From Hypericum androsaemum (taxonomy: Eukaryota; Streptophyta; Magnoliopsida; Malpighiales; Hypericaceae): 64,000 nucleotides of DNA. The notes beneath the pieces are model-generated. The model was not told the origin of the DNA. It was given only the letters and a program-made list of their open reading frames with translations, and made no database searches. The position numbers and the translations under genes were made by a program. Position 1 is the first letter of the stretch. Each line of letters opens with the position of its first letter. This document shows, piece after piece, positions 22,700-34,188 of this stretch. The DNA is taken from positions 5,232,558 to 5,296,557 of the forward strand of contig OZ023198.1 in assembly GCA_963995505.1 (NCBI GenBank). Direction: 5' to 3'.

Positions 22700-24454
22700 T
22701 GTTGCAGGAAAAAAGGGCACAAGAACACTATGACTTTCCGAGACAGTCCGGAGTAAACTTCCCAAAATCGACCTAATCGAGAGAGGAAAAAAGTGCTAGA
22801 CAAGGCTAAGCTATGCTACAGAAAGGAAAAGCAAAAGACAAAGATAAGTAAATTGTTGTTGATTGTGTTATGTGATGATGTCTTCTCCTTTGCCCATGCC
22901 ACATTCATATAGAAGGTCTCGACCTAGCCCTAGCCTTCAATGTAGGAAACACTCCAATTAAGCCTGGTCCCGCTTAGGAAGTCTCCACTTAAGTCATTTC
23001 CAATATAGAGAGATCCACCCTGGCTCAGGAGAGAAAAATCTAAGCCGTCTTACAAAATAGAGAGATTTGACTCCGAATAGGTAGGCCAAGACCCTGTTGG
23101 GCAAGCAATCTCGCTATCAATAGAGGAACTCCAAGCCGTGTTCACCCGAATTACCCACAAAAACGTCTTTCCAAAATAACCCCAAGACGGGCCAGTATCT
23201 TCAAGGTGGGCCAACTCTACTTAAGCTTAGCATTCAATAGGCTCCCTTCACCTCTCGTCCGAGACGAGCTCATAACAGCACTAGTCCAAATGAATCCTGC
23301 CCATTCTCGAACTCTTCAAGCTCCTTCCAAACGGTCACCAACACGTAGTCGAACACCCTGATCAACACGTACTCTCCAAAACCCTCCCGGCTTGCTAAAG
23401 AATAGTCTACCCTACTCGATAAACAACCTGAAAGAGGACCCAAGCTTGGCACCTTATGAAGGAGAGCAGGGCGCAAGCCCTTGTGCCTCCTGGAGGAGAC
23501 CAAGGCGCAAGCCCTATGCCTCCATGAAGGAGACGAAGGTGTAGGCCATTCCGCCTCCCCGTAGTAAGATCCTGAGGTGTAAGACTTTGCATCCCAACCT
23601 TCATCACCTTCGCTTACCCAGACAAGCCTTCGCATCTCGACCTTAACCACTATTGCACCTCCTCAAAGTCAGAGACTCTTGCACCTCTTTGGCGTCAAAG
23701 ACCCTTACACCTCCTCAGAGTCAAAGACACTTGCACCTCCTTGGAGTCGAAAACTATTTTGCCTCCTCGAAGTTGGAGACACTTGCACCTCTATAGAGTT
23801 AGTCACCCTTTCACCTTCTCAGAATCAAAGACCATTTCACCTCCTCGGAGTTGGTGAACCTTTCACCCTCTTAGAGAGGACCCAGACACAGCCCCTTGTG
23901 CCTCCTAGGGACCTAGGCGCAACCCCTTATGCCTACCCTAGGCAGAAGCCATTCAAATGCATTTTTTTCCCTTTTACACTCCGAATCTAAAGAAGTCATA
24001 AAGTACAAAGTTGTAGATCTACGTCTTAGATTTTCACATAAACTTGAATCATCTCAGTCGGAGGTTAAAGGCGAAAGATATGCTTGATCTACCAAAATAT
24101 GATGATTCTCAACGAGGCTACCAGCACCGAAGCTTCAAACCTCGTTTCGACCATCTTCCAAGCCGAATTGGGCCATTCCTTTCAAACATGAATTTGAGAT
24201 ATGTGCCTCAGTTATGCGTAGCCATGAGATTCATTTCATTCCAAGGCTTGCAACCAAATGTACGGCCAAACTACCGAGAATAGACGTGGCTGTCTTATTG
24301 TCCAACACGTGCTTGTAGAAATGCCAAAGCCCTTTTCCTAAACTTCATGCTAGATAACTCTGTTAGCATAGACTTCGAACTAATCCTCATCTCATAGACA
24401 TGGACCTTGTACCAAGCCTCATTTTCTTGGATGCAAAATATTCGCACTCCAACA
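22700..24454 (-). repeat. LTR1 (3' LTR) of the composite element
   Basis: 1755 bp with TG..CA ends, collinear with LTR2. It contains an array of about eight 28-bp units, of the type GACCCTTGCACCTCCTCGGA, at about 23665-23890. Confidence 0.88.
23667..23890. repeat. 28-bp minisatellite inside LTR1
   Basis: Imperfect tandem units of 28 bp built around CTTGCACCTCCTCGGAGTC. The array is repeated at matching places in LTR2 (about 27835-28055) and LTR3 (about 34398-34615), so it was part of the LTR before the copies formed. Confidence 0.8.
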
Positions 24455-24716
24455 ATGCTCCTCGCAAGTTAACGCTTCGGTACGGCCAGGCGAGAAGCAT
24501 TGAAGTGGTTCTTGTCAAATCTCTTTGTCTTGATGAACTTGTGGTATCAAAGAGCCCCTTAACTCATCATTGGCATCATGTAAGTTGCTTAAGGTACAGC
24601 AACGGTCATTACTCTTGGGTCTAGGCCGTCGTCCACAATGATATACCCGGCCAACTCATACAGTGAGAAGGTATAGACCTCCAACCGCCTTTTCACCTTG
24701 CCTAGTTCCCTACTCT

Positions 24717-25452
24717 CTATGGGTAAGGGAGAGCATTTGCCCCCCGGGTACAACACTGACCGGTCATCGGGCAAAAAGGATCCTCAGTTTGACTGCACTC
24801 ACATACCGAGCAAACTCCAAAAGGCAAGTAGGCAGTCTGGGTGTCAATAATGAAAGGTATCATCTCTCGGGTGACACTTTTGATGCCCACTTCAGTCGCT
24901 AGTACCCTAGATGGGCGAGTTCCTTTCCTATCGATGTTGGTCATGACCATGTTGGTCAAGCTGACCTTCTCCTTTCCTTTGTTAAGCTCCCTGAGGAGTG
25001 ACTGAAGAAAGACATTCACCATAATTTTGTTGTCCCCGAATACTCCTCTGATCGGCTTCACGAAGGTGTGAGCTGCGATAAAGAGAGGCTTGCGATGTTT
25101 GCATACCTCCCGGATAGGCCTTGCGATGGTGATGTTGCCATCAGTGTCCTCAACCATAGGTATGACTGAGGAATTCTTTTTCACTTAAGGCAGCAAGGTC
25201 AGTAAGGCCCACTTCAAATATGTCACCGTTGAGGTGGCTTGGGTGGTAGGGTTCTGGCCTGAGGCTAGCTAGTTCCATGTTTATTACCAGCTTACTTGGG
25301 AAGTCTCCAAACTTGGTGTACCTCTTGCTAAGGTCGACCGACACCTCCTTGCCCTTTTGGACAGCCTTGTCCTTCTGAGGCTGATCTCTTTTCGGGTAAT
25401 CTCCTTTCAGGTGGATCTCGTTTCTAACTTTGGGTACCCACTTGCGGATCAA
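24717..25452 (-). pseudogene. Aspartic protease region of the composite element
   Basis: Minus-strand frames at 25150-25452 and 24717-25184 give a gypsy-type protease region: KPLFIAAHTFVKPIRGVFGDN, then MVNVFLQSLLRELNKG, RPSRVLATEVGIKSV and MIPFIIDTQTAY. The expected catalytic DNG/DSG triplet reads DNK, and the frame then loses the LLGRDW segment usual in this family. Only the pre-RT half of pol is present. Confidence 0.6.
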
Positions 25453-26319
25453 CTTCTTATGTCGGTGAGTGGGTGCCTTTCAAACCTCATTAACTTGCTT
25501 GAGGTTCTTTTCCTTCTTCTCCTTAGAGGGTTAAACCTCATTTTCCTGGCTTCGAGTTGAGGCTGAATGGTGTTTCACCTGTGGGCAAGCTAATAGCGCC
25601 TTTTTTTCCTCCAGCTTGGCCCTTTATTTCACTAGTGCCCCTCGGGGTCCTTGATGACTAGCTTCTATTTTTGGACCTTTCTCTCAAGGTGACGTCTCTG
25701 AGTCTTAGTCAGGACGCTTGCATTGGTAGCTCAGGGGGAAGCTTCTTATATCTAAATCGGTTAAAGGCATTCTGGCGTGGGTTAGACCCATCTTGAAGGT
25801 CCACATTGATACAAGGATGATGAAGCCTTCACACCTCATCGGCTTCCCTCGAATGGTAGAACTTCTGAGTCCTCAGAATGCCACTATCAGGTGGCCATCT
25901 TTATTGCCCAAGTCTTAAGGTCGACCTTCCCTTACTTCGGGCCATCGGCTTCCCTCAGACAAAAGGAGTTCTGAGCCTTTGGGACGCTGTTATTGGGCGA
26001 CCTTCCTTCTTCCCCCCAGTCTTGCCCTCGGGTCTCAGAATTGACCTTCCCTTGCTTAGGACCTTCTATCTTTTGGCTTTATTGGATGCCAACCATAGCA
26101 ACGGGAGCACGCTAGTGGTCAATTAACAGTTGTCCCCAGGGTCGTTGATGTGAAGCCAAATCCTCAGAATAACTCATCTTGCTTCAACATCACAAATCGA
26201 GGAGTCGGCTCATAAGCAAGAAAGCTACAGTCCAGCTCCTCTTGCTCCAACGTCACAAACCAAGGTGACGTGGTCGAAACATAAGCAACATTCATAAAGC
26301 ATAGGGTAGTCAGTAGTCG

Positions 26320-26790
26320 TCACGGTCTCATATTGAAAAAAAGGAACTCCTTGGATCTCTGCACTCGTAGAGGACTCTCACACCTCCGGACAACTGGAAG
26401 CCCCAACTGTAGGGGGTCGGCTGAGAAAACTTGTGAAGTCCAGAGTCTTGGCATCGTGATAAGGTAAAGCCATGTCAGTTTCCCTAAAGTAGGCTGAGTG
26501 AATGATGATTGCTCTATGTGCGTTGTTCTATCAACAAAAGCTTGGTACGATGACTGAAGTACTTCGTCCAAGCACTTCGCCTATTTGCTCATCACGTCCT
26601 CATGATGATGCCTCAGCAACTGAGCTATCTGAATGGCCAAATCATCAATCCACCCCATGGAAATAGGGAGTTGATCAACCAGATCTCCAAAGGGAACCAT
26701 GTTAGATGAATTTCTACTCGCATTTACCTGGAAAGCATAAAGTGTCGGCTCTCTAGACGGAATCAAAGCAACAAAATAGTTGGTCATCAT
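26320..26790 (-). pseudogene. Degenerate gag start of the composite element
   Basis: Two minus-strand frames (26581-26790 and 26320-26571) lie directly downstream of the PBS-like site, where gag should start. No zinc knuckle is recognisable. The assignment rests on position. Confidence 0.4.
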
Positions 26791-26842
26791 GGCTAGATAA
26801 AGATATTAGACCATCTTCTCAGATGCCCTCCTTAGTCCTACC

Positions 26843-26858
26843 AGGCGTGCCAAAAATA
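26843..26858 (-). other. PBS-like site beside LTR2
   Basis: On the minus strand, LTR2 ends CTGCAACA and is followed after a few bases by TTTGGCACGCCTGG, resembling the TTGGCACGCCCGG primer-binding sites of many plant gypsy-type elements. It fixes the element orientation. Confidence 0.6.
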
Positions 26859-28614
26859 TGTTGCAGAGAAAAGGGGTACAATAATGCTAAGACTTCCCGA
26901 GAAGGTCCAGAGTGGTCGTCCCAATGTTGGTCTAACAATGTTGGGAAAAATGTACTAGACTAGGCTAAGCTATGTTACAGAAAGGAAAAGCAATAGATAA
27001 AGATAAGAAAATTATTATTGGTTGTGTTTTGTGATGATGTCTTCTCCTTTGCCCATTCCACCTTTATATAGAAGGTCTCGACCTAGCCCTAGCCTTCAAT
27101 GTAGGAAAAGCTCCAATTAAGCCGGGTCTCATTTAGGAAGTCTCCACTTAAGTCATTTCAATATAGAGAGATCCACCCTGACTTAGAAGAGGAAAATCTA
27201 AGCCGGTTTACAAAATAGAGAGATTCGACCCTGAATAGGTAAGCCAAGACCTTATTGGGCAAGCAATCCCGCGATCAATAGAGGAACTCCAAGCCGTGTT
27301 CACCCGAATTCCATATACCCACAAAAATGTCTTTCCGAAATAACCCCAAGACGGGCCAGTATCTTCAAGGTGGGCCAACTCTACTTAAGCTTAGCATTCA
27401 ATGGGCTCCCTTCACCTCTCGGCCGAGACAAGCTCATAACAGTGACAGTCCAAATGAACCCTACCCGTTCTCTAACTCTTCAAGCTCCTTCCAAACGGTC
27501 ACCAACATGTAGTCGAACACCCTGATCAACATGTACTCTCCAAAACCCTCCCATGCTCACTAAAGAATAGCTTACCCTACTCGAGAGGCAAGCTAAAAGA
27601 GGACCCAAGCCTGGCGCCTTATGGAGGAGATCAAGGTGCAAGCCTTTACGCCTCTTGGAGGAGACCAAGGTGCAAGCCTTGTGCCTCCATGAAGGAGACC
27701 AATGCGTAGGTCATTCTGCCTCCCCGGAGGTAAGATCCTGAGGTGTAAGACTTTGCATCCCGACCTTCATCACCTTCGCTTACCCGGACAAGCTTTCGCA
27801 TCTCGACCTTCACCACCATCGTACCTTCTCAAAGTCAGAGACTCTTGCACCTCCTTGGCGTCAAAGACCCTTACACCTCCTATGAGTCAGAGACCCTTGC
27901 ACCTCCTCGGAGTCGAAGACCCTTTTGCCTCCTCGAAGTCAGAGACCCTTGCACCTCTTCAGAGTTAGTCACCCTTTCACCTTCTCAGAATCAAAGACCC
28001 TTTCACCTCCTCAAAGTTGGCGAACCTTTCACCCCCTCAGAGAGGACCCAGGCACAGCCCCTTATGCCTCCTAGGGACTTAGGCGCAGCCCTATGCACCT
28101 ACCCCAGGTAGAAGCCATTCAAATGCATTTTTTACCCTTTTACACTCCAAATCTGAAGAAGTCATAAAGTACAAATTTGTAGATCTTATATTTCCACAAA
28201 AACTTGAATCATCTCAATCGAAGGTTAGATACAAAAGATGTGCTTGATCTACCAAAATATGATGATTCTCGATGAGGCAACCAGCACCGGAGCTTCAAAC
28301 CTCGTTTCGACCATCTTCCAAGCCAAATTGGGCCATGCCTTTCAAACATGAATTTGAGATATGTGTCTCAGTTATGCATAGCCATAAGATTTATTTCATT
28401 CCAAGGCCTGCAACCAAATCTATGGCCAAACTACCAAGAATGGATGTGGCTGCCTTATTGTCCAACTTGTTCTTGTGGAAATGCCAAAGCCCTTTTCCTA
28501 AACTTCATGCTAAATAACTCTGTTGGCATAGACTTCGAACTAATCCTCATCTCATAGATGTGGACCTTGTACCAAGCCTCATTTTCTTGGATGCAAAATA
28601 TTCGCACTCCAACA
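26859..28614 (-). repeat. LTR2 (shared middle LTR) of the composite element
   Basis: 1756 bp, collinear with LTR1. It is followed on the right by 99 bp (28615-28713) that match the internal sequence right of LTR1 (24455-24565). It therefore serves as 5' LTR for the left internal region and 3' LTR for the right one. Confidence 0.88.
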
Positions 28615-28713
28615 ATGCCCCTCGCACGTTAACGCTTCAGTACGGCCAGGCGAGAAGCATTGACATGATTCTTGTCAAATCTCCTTGTCTTGATGAACTT
28701 ATGGTATCAAAGA

Positions 28714-29129
28714 TGACGTAGGGACGTCCAAGTTCATCCACCTAAAATCTAAGGCGTCCAAGTTCATTCTAAGGAGGAGTGGGCGTCTACGTTCATTCTA
28801 TGGCTATCTTAATGAATAAATGACTTTCAAAGTCTCTCATTAGTAATCTAATTAATAAGAATGCATGTATGAATGTGCATTTATGATTGTAATCCCGTTT
28901 TCCCTTGAACCTTATAAAAGGGGAAACGTTTTCTAATAAAGAACAACTCAGAAATAATATCAGATTCATTTAGACTTCTTGTCTTCTCTTAAGGTGCGTC
29001 CCTGTGACTTGCTATTGCTGTTCAACGCCCTTGCTGGCCGTCCTTCTAGGACAAACCTCCATCACGTTGACGGAAGTCACGTATGGTTGATTTACCCGAG
29101 TTATATTTCAATTCTGCTACGCTACGACA
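28714..29129 (+). repeat. 5' LTR of the nested gypsy element
   Basis: 416 bp, TGACGTAGGG...GCTACGACA, the same length as its partner. Confidence 0.95.
28913..28920 (+). promoter_or_regulatory. TATA box in the gypsy 5' LTR
   Basis: TATAAAAG lies about 215 bp before the LTR end. It is the likely promoter of the element. Confidence 0.65.
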
Positions 29130-29131
29130 TG

Positions 29132-29143
29132 TGGTATCAGAGC
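29132..29143 (+). other. tRNA-iMet primer-binding site of the gypsy element
   Basis: TGGTATCAGAGC starts three bases after the 5' LTR and is the exact complement of the initiator tRNA-Met 3' end, the standard PBS of plant chromoviruses. Confidence 0.9.
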
Positions 29144-29357
29144 TCCATTTCAGATTCGATCACACTTCCATTTGAGGCGTGATCACGAACATACGCACCC
29201 TATTAGCCCCATTAGACAAGCTGTCCACAAGGCATCGTGACCCTACTGGTCCTTGCCTCGCTCACAACGAGCTACCCATTCCTAGCCTAAATAACCGTCC
29301 ACAAGGCATCGTGACCCCACTGGTCCTTGCCTCGCACATCTTGTGCTATCAACCACG

Positions 29358-32300
29358 ATGACTGATCTGGAAATAACGAAGCGTTTAGGTGACTTGGAGA
29401 CAACCATGCAAGAAGTTCTACGTCAATTGCACAATTTGGCAGTGCAACCACCGGCTGCCATGGGAGACAACGCAAGGGAAGATGAGGGCAAGGAGGATCA
29501 CGATGACCTCGATTTGGTGCATACACTACCGATCAGAGGGGGACGAGGTCGAGGAGGAGATGGAGGATGAGGTGCGCGAAGAGAAGCCTATAGGGGAGAC
29601 GCCTATAGAGGAGAAGAAAGAGGTTTTGGCTATCCTCAACGTGTGGATCGACCATTCAAGATGAACATTGAAAAGTTCTATGGTGATGTAGACATAGAAT
29701 CTTTCTTGAATTGGTTGGATTCAGTGGAGAAGTACTTTGATTGCATGGATCTAACGGAAGAGCAAAAGGTCAATTACGTGGCCTTCAAGTTAGAGTCTGG
29801 GGCTGCTGTTTGGTGGAGGAAAGAACAAGAATCTAGAAGGAGACGTGGAGAACATCCTATACGGGATTGGCCTTCAATGGAACAAGCTTTGAGGGCAAGG
29901 TTCCTACCCGTGGATTACCACCAATCCCTATACTTGTAATTCTTATCTTGCTCTCAGGGAAATCGCTCTGTGGATGAGTATACGGCTGAGTTTATGAGGT
30001 TGGCTGCCCGGAATGATGTGGAGGAGAATGAAGACCAACAGATTGCTCGTTACATCGATGGTCTAAATTATGAGGTGAAGAGCAAGATGGAGTTTGATAC
30101 GTTCTTGTACTTTCAGGATGCTTGTCTTAAAGCAAGAAAAATTGGAGCAACATTGAAGAAGAAGAGAATGGTTCCAAGTCGTTTTTCCAATCCAAGTCAG
30201 TCCACCACTACTCCTAGAAGTGGATTTGACAAGAGTACGACGCAAGCAAGTGATCCAAAGACTCAACCAAAGACCAAGACGGTTCTCGAGTCATCTCAGA
30301 GAAAAAGGAAGGAGGTGGAAACTAACTCGGCAATCAGGTGCTTCAAGTGCAACGCACTGGGGCATAAATCAAGCGAGTGTCCAAGGCGGAAGTTCACACA
30401 ATTGAGTATACGTGAAGATTCTGAATAGCAACTTGGGGCTTTCCTTTGTGCTCCCGTAGATGAAGGGGAAGACAGGGAAAAGGAGGAATCAGAAGATGAG
30501 GAGGAGGAATATTGTGGAATCATACGCAAATTTGCTCTAGCTGCTCACAAAGTGGAAGACTCGCAACGCCACAATCTTTTCCGCACACGCTGCCATGTGG
30601 AAAAAGATGTTTGTGATGTGATTATTGATGGGGGAAGTCAAGAGAATTTCATTAGTGGCAAGACCGTGGAGAAGTTGGGTTTGAAGGTTACGCCTCATCC
30701 TACACTATATACCATTGGGTGGGTTCAATCTGGTGGAGGACTCCAAGTGAACTCAAAGTGTACCGTTCCCTTTTCAATTGGCCAATATTCAGATGAGGTC
30801 ACTTGTGATGTACTTAAAATGGATGCTTGCAACATTCTGTTGGGAAGACCGTGGGAGTTTGACAATAAAGCCGTGCACCAAGGTCAAGAAAACACCTATG
30901 AAATCTGGAAAGATGGGAAGCAGTTCACTTTGCTTCCAAGGAAGCCTGGTCTAAGCAAGACAAAGCCAAATGAAGTCCGTCAGATGGTGTCCCTAGTCAC
31001 TTCCACCAAAGAGTTACAAGATTCTTTAAAAGAAATTGGCTGGTGCTATGCCTTTGTTATGAAAGATGCAAGTCAAGACCGTGAAGCAAGCGTGGCTAGC
31101 ATTCCTCGTGAGGTGGCTGACCTTCTTAAGAAATTCCATGAGGTTGTCTCGGAAGACCTTCCCAAGGGTTTACCACCCTTGCGAAATATTCAACATCGGA
31201 TTGACCTTATTCCGGGTTCAACTTTGCCTAATTTGCCTCATTACAGGTTGAGTCCCAAAGAGAATCAGATTTTGAGAGAAAAGGTGCAAGAATTGTTAGA
31301 CATGGGCTACATTCAAGAAAGCCTTAGTCCTTGTGGAGTTCCTGCTCTCTTGGTGCCTAAGAAGGATGGTTCTTGGCGTATGTGTATTGACAACCGCGCA
31401 ATTAACAAAATTACCGTCGGGTACAGATTTCCAATTCTACGGTTGAATGACATGTTGGATAACCTGAGCGGATCAGTTATTTTCTCCAAGATCGACTTAA
31501 GGAGTGGTTACCATCAGATCCGCATAAGGCCTGGAGATGAATGGAAGACCGCTTTCAAGACCAATGATGGTTTGTATGAATGGCTGGTCATGCCATTTGG
31601 TCTGACCAATGCGCCAAGCACCTTCATGAGGTTAATGCATCAGGTATTACGACCTTTTCTTGATAAATTTGTGGTCATATACTTTAATGATATTCTTGTG
31701 TATAGCAAATCAGAAGAGGAGCATTTGGTTCATCTCAAAGATGTGTTCACCGCACTCCGTGCTAATCATCTATTTGCCAACTTGAAGAAGTGCATATTTT
31801 GGCAAGACGAACTCTTATTTCTTGGATTTGTGGTAGGCAAGGAAGGAGTGCAAGTTGATCAAGCCAAGATCGAGGCTATTCAGTCTTGGCCTACTCCGTT
31901 AAATGCAAGTCAGATCAGAAGTTTTCTTGGCTTGGCAACCTTTTATCGTCGTTTCATCAAGGGTTTTAGTACTATTGCTGCCCCACTTACTTCTCTTCTC
32001 AAGAAGCAAGTTCCTTTTGTGTGGGATGGAGAGGCGGAGCGTGCTTTCCGTCACCTCAAAGACGCACTAAGTTCAGCGCCCATGCTTGCCTTACCTGATT
32101 TTGGTAAACTTTTTGAAGTGGATGTGGATGCTTCCGGACTTGGTATAGGGGCTGTGTTGTCTCAGGAGAAACGTCCTATTGCCTTTTTCAGTGAGAAGTT
32201 AAGCGATCATCGGCAGACTTGGTCCACGTACGAGAAGGAGTTCTATGCTGTGTTCCGTGCCTTGAAGAATTGGGAACATTACCTGGTTGGTAAGGAATTC

Positions 32301-33740
32301 ATCTTCTACACGGATCATAGGGCTCTCAAATTTTTGAATGATCAATCTAAGTTATCCAATCATATGCATGCTCGTTGGACCACTTACTTACAGAAATTTC
32401 CTTTCTGAATCACGCATAAAAGTGGCACTCAGAATGTTGTGGCTGATGCTTTGAGTAGAAGAGTCACTCTACTTACTGAATTGAGGGGATCTATTACCAC
32501 TTTTGATTGTCTACGTGATTTGTATGCTGAAGATGAAGATTTTTCTGAGATTTGGTTAAAATGCAAGAAGGGAATTGGCCACGAAGATTATTTTGTGCAT
32601 GATGGTTTTCTGATGAAAGGCAATCAACTTTGCATTCCTAAGACCTCGTTGCGAGATCATTTAGTTTGGGAGATGCATGGTGGTGGCCTCTCGGCTCATT
32701 TAGGTCGGGACAAGACTTTGGCTGCCTTGGCCGAACATTTTTATTGGCCAAAGATGAGAACAGAAGTTGGCAAGGTGGTGAAGCATCGTGTATGCCAAGA
32801 AACGAAGGGTACCGTGCAAAACATGAGATTATATACTCCTTTGCCAATCCCGAAGAACATTTGGGAAGATCTCAGCATGGACTTTATCCTTGGCTTACCC
32901 CGTACCCCGCGTGGTACGGATTCTATTTTTGTTGTTGTTGACAGGTTGTCCAAGATGGCGCATTTTGTTCCATGCAAGAAAACAACCGATGCTCATGGAG
33001 TGGCCAAACTGTTCTTTAGAGAGGTGGTGCGACTTCATGGTGTACCAAGGACGATCACTTCTGATCGGGACACGAAGTTCCTTGCAAGTTTTTGGAAGAC
33101 TTTGTGGCGGATGTTTGATGCAACCTTGCAATTTAGCACCACCGCTCATCCTCAAACTGATGGGCAAATCGAAGCTACCAACCGCACACTTGGAAGTCTC
33201 TTGTGGAGTCTTTGTCATGAAAGGCAGCGTCAATGGGACTTGGCCTTGCCTATAGCTGAATTTGCATACAATGGAGCTGTTCACAGGTCAACGGGACACT
33301 CTCCATTCTCTTTAGTCTACACCAAGGTTCCGAATCACTTGGTGGACATTTCGATCATTTCCAAGCCAACTCGTGCTAACCCGGCAGCTGTGACTTATGC
33401 CGAGCACGTGAACTCAGTATTAAAAGCCGTCAAGAAAAGGCTGGAAGCTACTAATCAAAAGGAGAAGGCTCGTGTAGATAGCCATCGACGAGTGCAATTA
33501 TTTCAGCCTGGTGAGGAAGTTATGGTTTATTTCAGGAAGGAGCGGATGCCCGCCAATATGGGAGGAAAACTTCAGCCTAAGAAGTATGGACCTTACAAGA
33601 TTTTACGATGGGTCAATGATAACGCCTATGTTGTTGATCTTCCTGAGGAGTTTGGTGTGTCCAAGACGTTCAATGTTGCTGACTTGACACCTTACTTCGA
33701 CCCTCTTCCCTCACCATCATGGTTGGCAGCTCGGGACTAG
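29358..33740 (+). pseudogene. Gypsy gag-pol polyprotein, one frame with four nonsense codons
   Basis: All coding blocks lie in one frame of 1461 codons, interrupted only by stops at 29568 (TGA), 29937 (TAA), 30426 (TAG) and 32406 (TGA). Domains in order: gag with FYGDVDIESFLNWLDSVE, CCHC knuckle CFKCNALGHKSSEC (~30340), protease [13 protein letters not shown] (~30625), RT with [11 protein letters not shown] and a mutated catalytic box YFND where YFDD is expected (~31681), RNase H, integrase with HLGRDKTL, MDFILGLPRT, TSDRDTKF and AHPQTDGQIEATNRTL, then GPY/F (KYGPYKILRW) and ...FNVADLTPYF. The integrase zinc finger appears to lack one Cys (KHRVC where K-x-C-x-x-C is usual). It cannot make an active polymerase. 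Confidence 0.93.
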
Positions 33741-33749
33741 CTTGTTCGT

Positions 33750-33762
33750 AAGGAGGGGCGGA
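33750..33762 (+). other. Polypurine tract of the gypsy element
   Basis: AAGGAGGGGCGGA directly precedes the 3' LTR. Confidence 0.8.
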
Positions 33763-34178
33763 TGACGTAGGGACGTCCAAGTTCATCCACCTAAAATCTA
33801 AGGCGTCCAAGTTCATTCTAAGGAGGAGTGGGCGTCTACGTTCATTCTATGGCTATCTTAATGAATAAATGACTTTCAAAGTCTCTCATTAGTAATCTGA
33901 TTAATAAGAATGCATGTATGAATGAGCATTTATGATTGTAATCTCGTTTTCCCTTGAACCTTATAAAAGGGGAAACGTTTTCTAATAAAGAACAACTCAA
34001 AAATAATATCAGATTCATTTAGACTTCTTGTCTTCTCTTTGGGTGCGTCCCTGTGACTTGTTCTTGCTATTCAACGCCCTTGCTGGCCGTCCTTCTAGGA
34101 CAAACCTCCATCACGTTGATGGAAGTCACGTATGGTTGATTTACCCGAGTTACATTTTAATTCCGCTACGCTACGACA
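33763..34178 (+). repeat. 3' LTR of the nested gypsy element
   Basis: 416 bp, matching the 5' LTR with about 13 substitutions and no length change. Confidence 0.95.
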
Positions 34179-34188
34179 AAAGGGCCCC

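Larger units (their letters stand above)
28714..34178 (+). mobile_element. Ty3/gypsy chromovirus nested in the composite element
   Basis: Complete 5.5-kb element: 416-bp LTRs (28714-29129 and 33763-34178) with TG..CA ends, an exact initiator-tRNA-Met PBS, one gag-pol frame and a polypurine tract. Flanks AAAGA and AAAGG are a 5-bp target duplication with one mismatch. By eye the two LTRs differ at about 13 positions (~3%), so the insertion is fairly recent but not new. Integrase and GPY/F features resemble the CRM/Reina type chromoviruses; no chromodomain is obvious. Confidence 0.95.
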
